A stretch of DNA of 8,402 bases from Deltaproteobacteria bacterium (GCA_020440745.1 JAGRNM010000051.1:1-8402), one strand, 5' to 3'; numbered from the stretch's first letter, positions 1 through 6,361 are shown. Translations and numbers: made by a program. The notes: a model not told the origin generated them from the sequence alone.

Positions 1-2
1 AA

Positions 3-1643
3 GCTGCCAAACGTGTTTTTTTGCAAGGAGGCAACGCCATTGATGCTGGCATTGCAGCAGCCCTTACCTTAGCTGTCGTAGAACCTTATAATTCTGGCTT
101 AGGAGGCGGCGGGATGGCTCTTTTATGGGATGGTCAAAAGAAAAAAGCCCATGCCATTGATTTTAGAGAAAAAGCTCCCTTAAAAGCTCAATCGGATCTT
201 TATTTAAAAGAAGGGATAGATCCCAAGGCGTCCACTCAAGGCCCTTTGGCTATTGCCATGCCAGGAGAGGTGGCAGGCCTTGCTTATCTTCATCAAAAGT
301 GGGGAAAGCTTCCTTGGAAGGAACTGTTTAAAGAAGCCATCCATTATGCTGAAACAGGCTTTATTCCTGACCAAGTTTTCATGGATAGAGTAGAAAACCG
401 CCGAGATTGTTTAATTAGAGACTACCATACTTACCAAATTTTTAGACCCTTACTCCAAACCAAAAGTGATATCAGTCTTAATGGTGACCCTAATGCCCCC
501 AAAAACTCAATAAACTTACCCAAGGTAGAAAAAGTCCCGCTTTGGACCCAAAAAGATTTAGCTAATACTTTAAAAACACTTAGAGACTATGGAGCAGAAA
601 GCTTTTATCAAGGAACACTAGGCGGACTTTGGTTAGGCGGACTAAAAGACAAAGGAGCCATTTTAGAAAGCGAAGACTTAAGCAGCTATCAAGTGCTAGA
701 AAGAAAAGCCCTAAAAAGTCGCTTTGAATGGGGACAAGTCTGGGGCATGCCCCTTCCTAGCAGCGGAGGTACTAGCCTGATCCGTGCTCTTAATACTTTA
801 GAAAGTTTACAGCTAAGTCCTAGCACCGAGGCAAAACGCTTAGATCAATTTATTCAAGTATTAGGAAGAATTTTTAAAGATAGAAACGAATCCATGGGTG
901 ACGATGACTTTGTTAAAAAAATCCCCATTAAAAAATGGATCCGCAAGTCTTTTGCTAAAAAAGAAGCCCAAGCTATTATTCAAAATAGCGATTTATCCTC
1001 TCAAAAAAGATTAAAAGAAAATCAGTTTAAAGAGGCTGGCACAGGGCATACTAGTCATCTCTCAGTCCTAGACCAAGAAGGTAATGCCTTAAGCCTTACA
1101 CTTAGTTTAAACTTAAGTTTTGGGTCTTGTGTGACAGCAGGTAAAAGTGGTGTTTTAATGAATAACCAAATGGATGACTTTAGTACTCATCCAGGTCAAG
1201 CCAATGCCTTTGGACTAGTCCAATCCACAGCCAACGCTATTGCCCCTGGCAAACGCCCTTTATCTAGCATCACCCCAACTATTATCACGCAAGATAAGGT
1301 TCCTATCCTTGCCTTAGGTTCTCCGGGAGGACCCCGCATTATTACGAGTGTTCTTCAAGTCCTTTACCGCCACTACTTTTTAAAACAAGATCTAAAAAGT
1401 GCCATTGCCTCTCCTAGGCTCCATTACCAAGATAAACCTAAAGTCGTATTCCTAGAAAAAAATATTCCCCAAGATTTAGAAAATTTTTTAAAGGATCTGG
1501 GTTACCTGACAAAAAGAGAAGAAACCTGGAGTAATGTGCAAGCAGTTACTTACGATCCCCAACAAAAAAGCTTTCGATCCTTTAGCGATCCAAGAGGGAT
1601 AGGACAGGCTCTTGTTGTTCAAGCTAAAGCAAAGGATGAATAA
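3..1643 (+). CDS. ggt: Gamma-glutamyltranspeptidase (glutathione hydrolase), 5'-truncated by window edge
   Basis: The product is an N-terminal nucleophile hydrolase that cleaves or transfers the gamma-glutamyl group of glutathione and related compounds; family members are exported to the periplasm and self-cleave into large and small subunits. The frame is open from base 3 (AAKRVF, then LQGGNAIDAG), so the signal peptide and first large-subunit residues lie upstream; the TTG at 21 is internal. Visible motifs are GGNAIDAG, GLGGGG, the substrate-binding Arg of DFREKAP (codon 165-167), and the autoprocessing site TSHLSV, whose catalytic Thr is codon 1050-1052. From that Thr, Asn of LSLN, Gln and Asp of NNQMDDF, SS of RPLSS and GG of GSPGG line up without gaps with E. 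coli Asn411, Gln430, Asp433, Ser462-463 and Gly483-484 (reference numbering recalled). The small subunit would be 197 residues, the usual size. The lid-loop Tyr444 position is Phe here. All key residues seen are intact. Confidence 0.96.
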   Translation, partial: AAKRVFLQGGNAIDAGIAAALTLAVVEPYNSGLGGGGMALLWDGQKKKAHAIDFREKAPLKAQSDLYLKEGIDPKASTQGPLAIAMPGEVAGLAYLHQKWGKLPWKELFKEAIHYAETGFIPDQVFMDRVENRRDCLIRDYHTYQIFRPLLQTKSDISLNGDPNAPKNSINLPKVEKVPLWTQKDLANTLKTLRDYGAESFYQGTLGGLWLGGLKDKGAILESEDLSSYQVLERKALKSRFEWGQVWGMPLPSSGGTSLIRALNTLESLQLSPSTEAKRLDQFIQVLGRIFKDRNESMGDDDFVKKIPIKKWIRKSFAKKEAQAIIQNSDLSSQKRLKENQFKEAGTGHTSHLSVLDQEGNALSLTLSLNLSFGSCVTAGKSGVLMNNQMDDFSTHPGQANAFGLVQSTANAIAPGKRPLSSITPTIITQDKVPILALGSPGGPRIITSVLQVLYRHYFLKQDLKSAIASPRLHYQDKPKVVFLEKNIPQDLENFLKDLGYLTKREETWSNVQAVTYDPQQKSFRSFSDPRGIGQALVVQAKAKDE

Positions 1644-1646
1644 AAT

Positions 1647-1673
1647 AAAAATGGCAATTAATCTGCCGTTTTT
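1647..1673 (+). terminator. Short intrinsic terminator after ggt
   Basis: The stem ATGGCA/TGCCGT (one G-U pair) encloses a 7-base loop and is extended by an A4/T4 pairing. Five Ts end the element, three bases after the ggt stop codon. On the minus strand the same bases form a slightly weaker hairpin, with one C-A mismatch, followed by a T-rich stretch. It could therefore also stop transcripts of the convergent gene at 1771-4068. The GC core is short, so efficiency is uncertain. Confidence 0.5.
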
Positions 1674-1698
1674 AGATCAAACTTTTAGAATTATTTTC

Positions 1699-1749
1699 AA
1701 GCCAAGGCTCTAGGTCTTTATCCGAAGAGAATGACCTAGATTTGGGCTT
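1699..1749. repeat. Long imperfect inverted repeat between convergent genes
   Basis: The arms TCTAGGTC (1709-1716) and GACCTAGA (1733-1740) are a perfect 8-bp inverted repeat around a 16-base loop. The pairing extends outward with bulges to AAGCC (1699-1703) and GGCTT (1745-1749), giving a stem of about 17 bp. It sits between the 3' ends of ggt and the minus-strand TSP3 protein gene. There is no adjacent T-run, so it is not a classical intrinsic terminator; it may be a 3'-end structure that protects or processes either mRNA. Confidence 0.5.
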
Positions 1750-1770
1750 TGTCAAAGCTAGGATAAATAA

Positions 1771-4068
1771 CTATCTAAGACCTCTTCTCAAAGCACAACC
1801 CCCCGCAGCACTACTAGCCGCCCCACCAGCTACTAAAGGATTGGTTCCATTAATGACTTCATCACCATCACTAACACCATCACCGTCGGTGTCAGGGTTT
1901 AAAGGATCCGTAGCTCCGTAAGGAGCTAAAGGACCTGTCCCATTGACTTCGTCACCATCACTTAAGCCATCGTCGTCACTATCACTATCTCCCAGGTCTG
2001 TTCCCAAAGAAAGCTCTTGTCCATTGGTTAGACCATCTCCATCATAATCCGCACTACTAAAAGCATTACTATTATCCGAATCCGCATAGTCGGGAATCAA
2101 GTCTGAATCCGTCTGACTGACATTAGTCGACGAAATATTAGGACAAGGCACTCCTGTAGCGCATTCTAGATCATCATTAATTCCGTCGCTGTCGCTGTCT
2201 CCAGGACTAGAGGGATCATCAGCATAGTCTGCATAATCAGGGATCCTATCTCCATCCGCATCAACGCAGGAACTAGGATCGGGGCATTCGATAGCATCAC
2301 TATCTCCATCCCCATCCGAATCCAAATCCATATAGTCCGGCACCCTATCCCCATCCACATCTTGACGATTGCCTTGAGGAGACTCCGTACTATCTAAAAT
2401 TCCATCCCCGTCACTATCATTGATACTTCCAGTAGAAGCATCTAAAAAATCTGCTATCCCATCGCCATCGCTATCAGGACAGGAAGCGCTATTAGGGCAC
2501 TCTGCTTCATCCAACAACCCGTCGCCGTCGCTATCTGTATCTACGTAGTCATAAAGACCATCATTATCCGTATCCGTACAATAGCCACGAGGGCATTCTA
2601 GAGGATCACTAATCCCATCCCCATCACTATCATTATTACCCCCTTCCACCGGATCTAAATAATCTAAGATACCGTCACCATCACTATCTAGGTCTGCCTC
2701 AACCGCATCGCTATCTCCATCTCCATCACTATCTGTATCCTGAAAATCCGGCGTACCGTCGCCATCCGTATCAAAACAAGTGGAGTCAAAAGTTGAATGA
2801 CCAGGACACTCTTCAGCATCGGTCAAACCATCATCGTCCTCATCGGTAGGCGTAATGACTAAAGAAGTAGCCCCAGGAAAAGTAAGCTCAGGACCGTCGG
2901 AAAGAATGGTAGAAGGAAAAGGAGGAGAAGGAACAGTCAAAGAAGCCTGATTAGTCACCGTACCCAAAGTGGCAGTGGAAGCAATCAAGACATCAACGGT
3001 CACTGTTACTGTCGACACCGCTGGCACCTCTAAATTGCTAATACTTAGCGTATTACTCCCCCCATAACTATTGACCGTAGGACTACCTGTATGGCCAGTA
3101 ATGTTTAAACTAGCAGCAACAAAACTACGCCCTGAGCCCAAAGTATCTTGAAAAGCTAAAGTCAAGGCATCTCCTGGCCCCACATCATTGTCAGGAGAAC
3201 CCGAGATTAATCCATTATCAATTTGATAAGTATGGGTGACCGTTTGCCCAGCAGCCCGACTAGTGGGACTAATACTATGTCTTAAGTGAGGAGCGGCCGA
3301 ACAAGAAGCCCCATCGGTATTTTCCAAACTAGGTGCTGTACTTAATTGAGTGGCCGTAGCCGTGCTAACATTAATAGAATAAACCACTCCTGTATTCACA
3401 TAGGCAAAAAAAGTCCCTGTCGCATCAAACCAGACCGCCCCCGCACTGGTCACCGGCCCATCCCCCGTCATGCTCATCACCGTAGCCTCACCCGTACTAG
3501 GGTTAATACTTACCAAGTCACCATTACCATCGGTACCATAGAGCAAAGCATCCTTAGGATTAAAAGCAATGTCCGAAACCCCCACCAAATCATCCCCTGT
3601 TAATTCTATGGCCAAACCCGTACTCGGCACACTGACATCCACAGGATAAAGCTGATCCGCCGTGGGACTATCGTTTTCATTTAAAAGATAAAGCACTCCC
3701 TCTTGATCCATGGTGCCGTTTAAAAAAATCGAAGGCAAGGAAGGATCCCCATCAGAAAGCCCCAAGCCAGTGGAAGGCACGGCAATCAAGAGTCCTGATT
3801 CGGCTCCGCTGGTTCCAATGCCATAAATCAAATTATCTTCGATATTAAAACCAATAGCATTGTAGCCCAGGCTAGAGGTGGCAATCTCTGTTTGAGTAAA
3901 AGGAGCCTCCGATCTATCCAGGCTAAAAAGCTGGGTAGGATCATCTTGAGAAATATATACCGTCCCATCACAGTCAAAGGCCTGCGCCCCCAAATCAGCA
4001 GGCGCCAAAACAAAATAACTTATTAAAATATAAAGATATTTTACTTTAAAGAACTTGAATGTATGCAT
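1771..4068 (-). CDS. Secreted protein with propeller-like domain and Cys-containing TSP3 calcium-binding repeats
   Basis: This 765-residue exported protein has no assignable enzymatic role; a surface or secreted adhesive or structural stalk is the likeliest job. Residues 1-30 are a signal peptide (basic start, hydrophobic core, cleavage likely after AQA). Residues 31-260 carry propeller-like repeats (LFSLDR, AIGFNIEDNLIYGIG, DIAFNPKDALLYGTD) resembling the DUF6923 type, with Cys33 and Cys256 placed to close the domain. Residues 262-405 resemble a DUF11/DUF7933 beta-sandwich (LTLAFQDTL, TVTVTVDV, TNQASLTV). Residues 408-745 are about 16 DxDxDG TSP3-type loops. The tail has GGCALRRG with the only unpaired cysteine, Cys758. 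The start is supported by AGGGGG at 4075-4080, six bases before ATG. The gene is divergent from groES and convergent with ggt. Domain names come from recognising the sequence pattern, not from a search. Confidence 0.88.
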   Translation of the reverse strand: MHTFKFFKVKYLYILISYFVLAPADLGAQAFDCDGTVYISQDDPTQLFSLDRSEAPFTQTEIATSSLGYNAIGFNIEDNLIYGIGTSGAESGLLIAVPSTGLGLSDGDPSLPSIFLNGTMDQEGVLYLLNENDSPTADQLYPVDVSVPSTGLAIELTGDDLVGVSDIAFNPKDALLYGTDGNGDLVSINPSTGEATVMSMTGDGPVTSAGAVWFDATGTFFAYVNTGVVYSINVSTATATQLSTAPSLENTDGASCSAAPHLRHSISPTSRAAGQTVTHTYQIDNGLISGSPDNDVGPGDALTLAFQDTLGSGRSFVAASLNITGHTGSPTVNSYGGSNTLSISNLEVPAVSTVTVTVDVLIASTATLGTVTNQASLTVPSPPFPSTILSDGPELTFPGATSLVITPTDEDDDGLTDAEECPGHSTFDSTCFDTDGDGTPDFQDTDSDGDGDSDAVEADLDSDGDGILDYLDPVEGGNNDSDGDGISDPLECPRGYCTDTDNDGLYDYVDTDSDGDGLLDEAECPNSASCPDSDGDGIADFLDASTGSINDSDGDGILDSTESPQGNRQDVDGDRVPDYMDLDSDGDGDSDAIECPDPSSCVDADGDRIPDYADYADDPSSPGDSDSDGINDDLECATGVPCPNISSTNVSQTDSDLIPDYADSDNSNAFSSADYDGDGLTNGQELSLGTDLGDSDSDDDGLSDGDEVNGTGPLAPYGATDPLNPDTDGDGVSDGDEVINGTNPLVAGGAASSAAGGCALRRGLR
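1774..1830 (-). other. C-terminal Ala/Gly-rich tail with GGC-ALRRGLR motif
   Basis: Residues 747-765 are a small-residue linker (AGGAASSAAGG), then Cys758, then ALRRGLR and the stop. The linker, the Gly-Gly-Cys and the basic end recall tripartite C-terminal sorting signals such as MYXO-CTERM, in which a Cys is processed and lipidated. However, the membrane helix that should separate Cys from the Arg cluster is missing. This is either a truncated, a divergent or a non-functional signal. It is the only cysteine without a partner in the mature protein. Confidence 0.4.
1834..2847 (-). repeat. TSP3-type Asp-rich repeat array (residues ~408-745)
   Basis: About 16 Ca-binding loops of the form D-x-D-x-D-G-x-x-D run in series. 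Many are arranged as a two-loop module: DSDGDGI-x-D-x-x-ECP...C followed by DxDGDGxPDYxD. At the DNA level the plus strand shows a degenerate CCATC/CTATC-rich pattern that biases composition and could recombine or slip. Cysteine pairs occur at 421/431, 492/497, 524/530, 595/601 and 636/642. The last two loops (DSDSDDDGLSDGDEVNGTGP and DTDGDGVSDGDEVINGTNPL) are the standard Cys-free form ending in NGT-P. Known TSP3 repeats bind Ca and form extended, rigid segments; that function is inferred here. Confidence 0.88.
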
Positions 4069-4109
4069 CCCAAACCCCCTTTTCGACCTAAATCAGCCTA
4101 GAAACTTAA

Positions 4110-4118
4110 ATCATAACA
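4110..4118 (-). promoter_or_regulatory. Candidate extended -10 promoter of the TSP3 protein gene
   Basis: Read on the minus strand, the bases are TGTTATGAT: a TGn extension followed by TATGAT, five of six matches to TATAAT. It lies about 42 bases before the ATG, giving a leader of about 35 bases. A TTGTCA (4143-4138, five of six to TTGACA) lies upstream, but the 22-base spacing is too long for a standard pair, so an extended -10 mode is more likely. Confidence 0.35.
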
Positions 4119-4130
4119 GAAATAAAGATT

Positions 4131-4149
4131 AAATTAATGACAAATTAAT
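4131..4149. repeat. Two AAATTAAT boxes one helical turn apart
   Basis: AAATTAAT occurs at 4131-4138 and again at 4142-4149, an 11-bp period, separated by GAC. Each box contains the palindrome ATTAAT. The pair lies just upstream of the candidate extended -10 of the minus-strand gene and about 60 bases upstream of the groE -35. It could be a binding site for a DNA-bending protein or a regulator, or simply AT-rich promoter DNA. Confidence 0.35.
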
Positions 4150-4207
4150 TGTAGGGCTTAAGTTTTTTAGGATCTAGGGAAATCTAAGGAGAAAAATACT
4201 TCCCCCC

Positions 4208-4236
4208 CTTGACACATCAGGCCAGTGGCCTATATG
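4208..4236 (+). promoter_or_regulatory. Candidate groESL promoter (sigma-70 and/or heat-shock-type)
   Basis: A perfect TTGACA (4209-4214) is followed after 16 bases by TATATG (4231-4236), four of six matches to TATAAT. The predicted start is near 4243, giving a leader of about 74 bases before groES. The -35 is preceded by seven Cs, so CCCTTGAC also resembles the sigma-32 -35 element (CNCCCTTGAA in the E. coli scheme). GCCTATAT at 4228-4235 is a partial match to the sigma-32 -10 CCCCATNT, about 13 bases downstream. No CIRCE element (TTAGCACTC-N9-GAGTGCTAA) is present. Confidence 0.55.
4219..4231. promoter_or_regulatory. 13-bp perfect palindrome inside the groE promoter spacer
   Basis: AGGCCA-G-TGGCCT is a perfect inverted repeat with a one-base centre, lying between the -35 and -10 of the candidate groESL promoter and touching the -10. 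This is where a repressor would block polymerase. It is not the HrcA/CIRCE sequence. The cognate regulator is unknown and the operator role is inferred. Confidence 0.4.
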
Positions 4237-4244
4237 CATGCCTG

Positions 4245-4262
4245 TCCTAATCCCCATTAGGA
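4245..4262 (+). promoter_or_regulatory. Leader hairpin near the 5' end of the groESL transcript
   Basis: TCCTAAT-CCCC-ATTAGGA is a perfect 7-bp stem with a 4-base loop, followed by G-A-G and five Ts (4264-4269 region). From the predicted transcription start near 4243, the hairpin sits at the very 5' end of the mRNA. It could stabilise the transcript. With its T-run it could also act as a weak attenuator, though the stem is AT-rich. Confidence 0.4.
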
Positions 4263-4303
4263 GTTTTTCTATCCTTATAAACCTTAAAAAAATGCAAATC
4301 TAT

Positions 4304-4310
4304 GGAGGAG
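4304..4310 (+). promoter_or_regulatory. Ribosome binding site that fixes the groES start
   Basis: GGAGGAG ends six bases before the ATG at 4317. An in-frame ATG at 4302 overlaps this Shine-Dalgarno sequence and would add MEEPN before the conserved MAKKLKIRP start. It is therefore rejected in favour of 4317. Confidence 0.85.
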
Positions 4311-4316
4311 CCTAAT

Positions 4317-4616
4317 ATGGCTAAGAAATTAAAAATCAGACCCCTACACGATCGAGTGATTATTAAACGAGCCGACGAAGAAGAAAAAACCGCTGGCGGC
4401 ATTATCATCCCCGACAGCGCCAAAGAAAAACCCCAAGAAGCTATCGTTGTAGCCGTTGGCTCCGGACGCGTAGACGAAAAGGGCAAAACTATTGCTTTAG
4501 ATGTCCAAGTAGGCGACCGTGTACTCTTCAGCAAATATTCGGGTAATGAAATCAAGATCGACGGTGAGGACTATCTGATTCTTAATGAAAGCGATATCCA
4601 AGCAGTCGTACTTTAA
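4317..4616 (+). CDS. groES: Co-chaperonin GroES (Hsp10)
   Basis: This is the cytoplasmic co-chaperonin, a seven-subunit lid that caps GroEL and closes the folding chamber in an ATP-dependent cycle. The product is 99 residues, close to the usual 95-100. It begins MAKKLKIRPLHDRVIIKR, the conserved first strand. The mobile loop is residues 19-36; GGIII at 27-31, followed by Pro, is the hydrophobic segment that binds the GroEL apical domain (GGIVL in E. coli). The roof hairpin region follows (GSGRVDEKGK), then VGDRVLFSKYSG and the closing EDYLILNESDIQAVV. It is the first gene of the groESL operon, 75 bases before groEL, and is expected to be heat-inducible from the promoter at 4208-4236. Nothing abnormal was seen. 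Confidence 0.99.
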   Translation: MAKKLKIRPLHDRVIIKRADEEEKTAGGIIIPDSAKEKPQEAIVVAVGSGRVDEKGKTIALDVQVGDRVLFSKYSGNEIKIDGEDYLILNESDIQAVVL

Positions 4617-4639
4617 ATTTATTAGCATTTACCTAAAAA

Positions 4640-4663
4640 TGAGCTCCTACAAAAGGTGTCTCA
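4640..4663 (+). other. Weak interrupted hairpin in the groES-groEL gap
   Basis: TGAG (4640-4643) can pair with CTCA (4660-4663), and CCT (4646-4648) with AGG (4654-4656), giving a bulged stem-loop. An A-run follows rather than a T-run, so it is not a terminator on this strand. It could tune the ratio of groES to groEL mRNA or be incidental. Confidence 0.2.
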
Positions 4664-4691
4664 AAAAAACTGAAAATAAGGAGATTCTAAC

Positions 4692-6323
4692 ATGGCTAAA
4701 ATTATTGCTTTTGATGAAGAAGCCCGGTCTAAGATCTTAAAGGGCGTCAACACTCTAGCCAACGCTGTCAAAGTTACTCTAGGACCTAAAGGCCGTAATG
4801 TGGTGCTAGAAAAATCTTTTGGAGCCCCTACCATCACTAAAGATGGAGTCAGCGTGGCCAAAGAAATCGAACTAGAAGACAAATTTGAAAACATGGGCGC
4901 CCAAATGGTTAAAGAGGTAGCCAGTAAGACCAGTGATGTAGCCGGTGACGGTACCACCACAGCGACGGTCTTAGCCCAAGCTATTTTTAGAGAAGGTTCT
5001 AAGATGGTTGCAGCAGGTCATGACCCCATGGCCATTAAACGAGGCATTGATAAAGCTGTAGAAACAGCTGTAGCTGAGCTTAAAAAAACCAGCAAGCCTA
5101 CCAAAGACCGCAAAGAAATCGCCCAAGTAGGCACCATCAGCGCCAATAGCGACCAAACCATTGGAGAAATCATTGCCGAAGCCATGGAACGAGTCGGCAA
5201 AGAAGGCGTCATCACGGTCGAAGAAGCTAAAGGACTAGAAACCACCTTAGACGTAGTCGAAGGAATGCAATTTGATCGAGGATATCTTTCTCCCTACTTT
5301 GTTACTGATGCAGAACGCATGGAATGTATCTTGGATAATCCCCTCATCCTTATTCACGAAAAGAAAATCAGCAGCATGAAGGAACTCCTACCGGTCTTAG
5401 AGCAAGTGGCCAAGTCCGGTCGTCCTTTATTAATCATTGCAGAAGACCTAGACGGTGAAGCCTTGGCTACCCTTGTAGTCAATAAACTACGCGGTACCCT
5501 TAATGTCGCCGCTGTTAAGGCTCCCGGCTTTGGCGATCGTCGTAAGGCCATGTTAGAAGACATTGCCATTTTAACCGGCGGTAAATGTATCGCAGAAGAA
5601 CTAGGTATCAAACTAGAAACTGTTCAACCAGACGATCTTGGTCATGCCAAAAGAGTCGTCATTGATAAAGACAACTGTACCTTAGTGGATGGTGCTGGTA
5701 CCCAAAAAGCACTTCAAGCCCGTGTCAAACAAATACGCGCTCAGATTGAAGAAACCACCAGCGACTATGACAAAGAAAAACTACAAGAGCGTCTTGCCAA
5801 ATTAATCGGCGGTGTGGCTGTCATTAATGTAGGCGCCGCTACCGAAGTAGAAATGAAAGAAAAGAAAGCTAGAGTCGAAGATGCTCTGCACGCTACTCGC
5901 GCTGCTGTGGAAGAAGGTATTGTACCAGGAGGCGGCGTGGCCTTGGTTCGCAGTCTTGCTGCCTTGGACAAAATCCAAGCAAGGGCCGAAGAGCAAGTAG
6001 GCATCAGTATTATTCGCCGCGCTCTAGAAGAGCCCTGTCGCCAAATTGCTGTTAACGCCGGTGTAGAACCCGCCGTTGTCATCCAAAAAGTCAAAGATGG
6101 CAAAGGCGCCTTTGGTTACAATGCCGGTACCGGAGAATTTGAAGACCTTATCAAAGCGGGTATCATTGATCCTACCAAGGTGACCCGCTCTGCCTTACAA
6201 CACGCTGCGTCCATTGCTGGTCTTATGATCACGACCGAAGCTCTTGTCGCTGATAAACCAGAAGAAAAACCTGCAGCTCCAGTTGGTGCTCCTGGTATGG
6301 GCGGTATGCCAGGCATGATGTAG
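4692..6323 (+). CDS. groEL: Chaperonin GroEL (Hsp60)
   Basis: This is the large ATPase chaperonin subunit, which forms a double heptameric ring and folds cytoplasmic proteins with GroES. The length, 543 residues, is typical (E. coli 548). Visible landmarks are the equatorial start MAKIIAFDEEARSKILKGVN, LGPKGRNVVLEKSFG, TKDGVSVAKEI (Asp51, equivalent to E. coli Asp52) and the nucleotide motif GDGTTTAT (Asp86, equivalent to Asp87). The apical substrate- and GroES-binding stretch is RGYLSPYFVTD. The ATP-hydrolysis Asp is in VEDALHATRAAVEEG (Asp397, equivalent to Asp398), followed by GGGVALVR. The C-terminal tail ends GMGGMPGMM, the flexible GGM-type tail. AAGGAG at 4678-4683 lies eight bases before the ATG. 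All catalytic residues are present. It is co-transcribed with groES and ends at the strong terminator at 6362-6394. Reference numbering is recalled. Confidence 0.99.
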   Translation: MAKIIAFDEEARSKILKGVNTLANAVKVTLGPKGRNVVLEKSFGAPTITKDGVSVAKEIELEDKFENMGAQMVKEVASKTSDVAGDGTTTATVLAQAIFREGSKMVAAGHDPMAIKRGIDKAVETAVAELKKTSKPTKDRKEIAQVGTISANSDQTIGEIIAEAMERVGKEGVITVEEAKGLETTLDVVEGMQFDRGYLSPYFVTDAERMECILDNPLILIHEKKISSMKELLPVLEQVAKSGRPLLIIAEDLDGEALATLVVNKLRGTLNVAAVKAPGFGDRRKAMLEDIAILTGGKCIAEELGIKLETVQPDDLGHAKRVVIDKDNCTLVDGAGTQKALQARVKQIRAQIEETTSDYDKEKLQERLAKLIGGVAVINVGAATEVEMKEKKARVEDALHATRAAVEEGIVPGGGVALVRSLAALDKIQARAEEQVGISIIRRALEEPCRQIAVNAGVEPAVVIQKVKDGKGAFGYNAGTGEFEDLIKAGIIDPTKVTRSALQHAASIAGLMITTEALVADKPEEKPAAPVGAPGMGGMPGMM

Positions 6324-6361
6324 ACTAAGGCAAAACTTAATTTTGACAAGTAGTGTCATTT

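Noticed and set aside
21..23. TTG as the start codon of ggt
   Set aside because: The upstream in-frame codons from base 3 encode AAKRVF, which continues the conserved family sequence before GGNA; the true start lies outside the window.
1850..2850. CRISPR-like or satellite array suggested by the periodic CCATC/CTATC pattern
   Set aside because: The repeats are degenerate, lack spacers and are fully explained by Asp/Gly codons of TSP3 loops in a continuous reading frame.
3346..3603. 85-codon plus-strand open frame inside the TSP3 protein gene
   Set aside because: It is antisense to the propeller domain and has a composition typical of a shadow frame (Arg/His/Ile-rich).
4302..4304. Earlier ATG for groES
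   Set aside because: It overlaps the GGAGGAG ribosome binding site and adds residues before the conserved MAKKLKIRP start.
4201..4316. CIRCE element upstream of groES
   Set aside because: Searched by eye for TTAGCACTC and GAGTGCTAA; neither half is present.
5765..6103. 112-codon minus-strand open frame inside groEL
   Set aside because: groEL is unambiguous in the other strand and the frame has no recognisable content.
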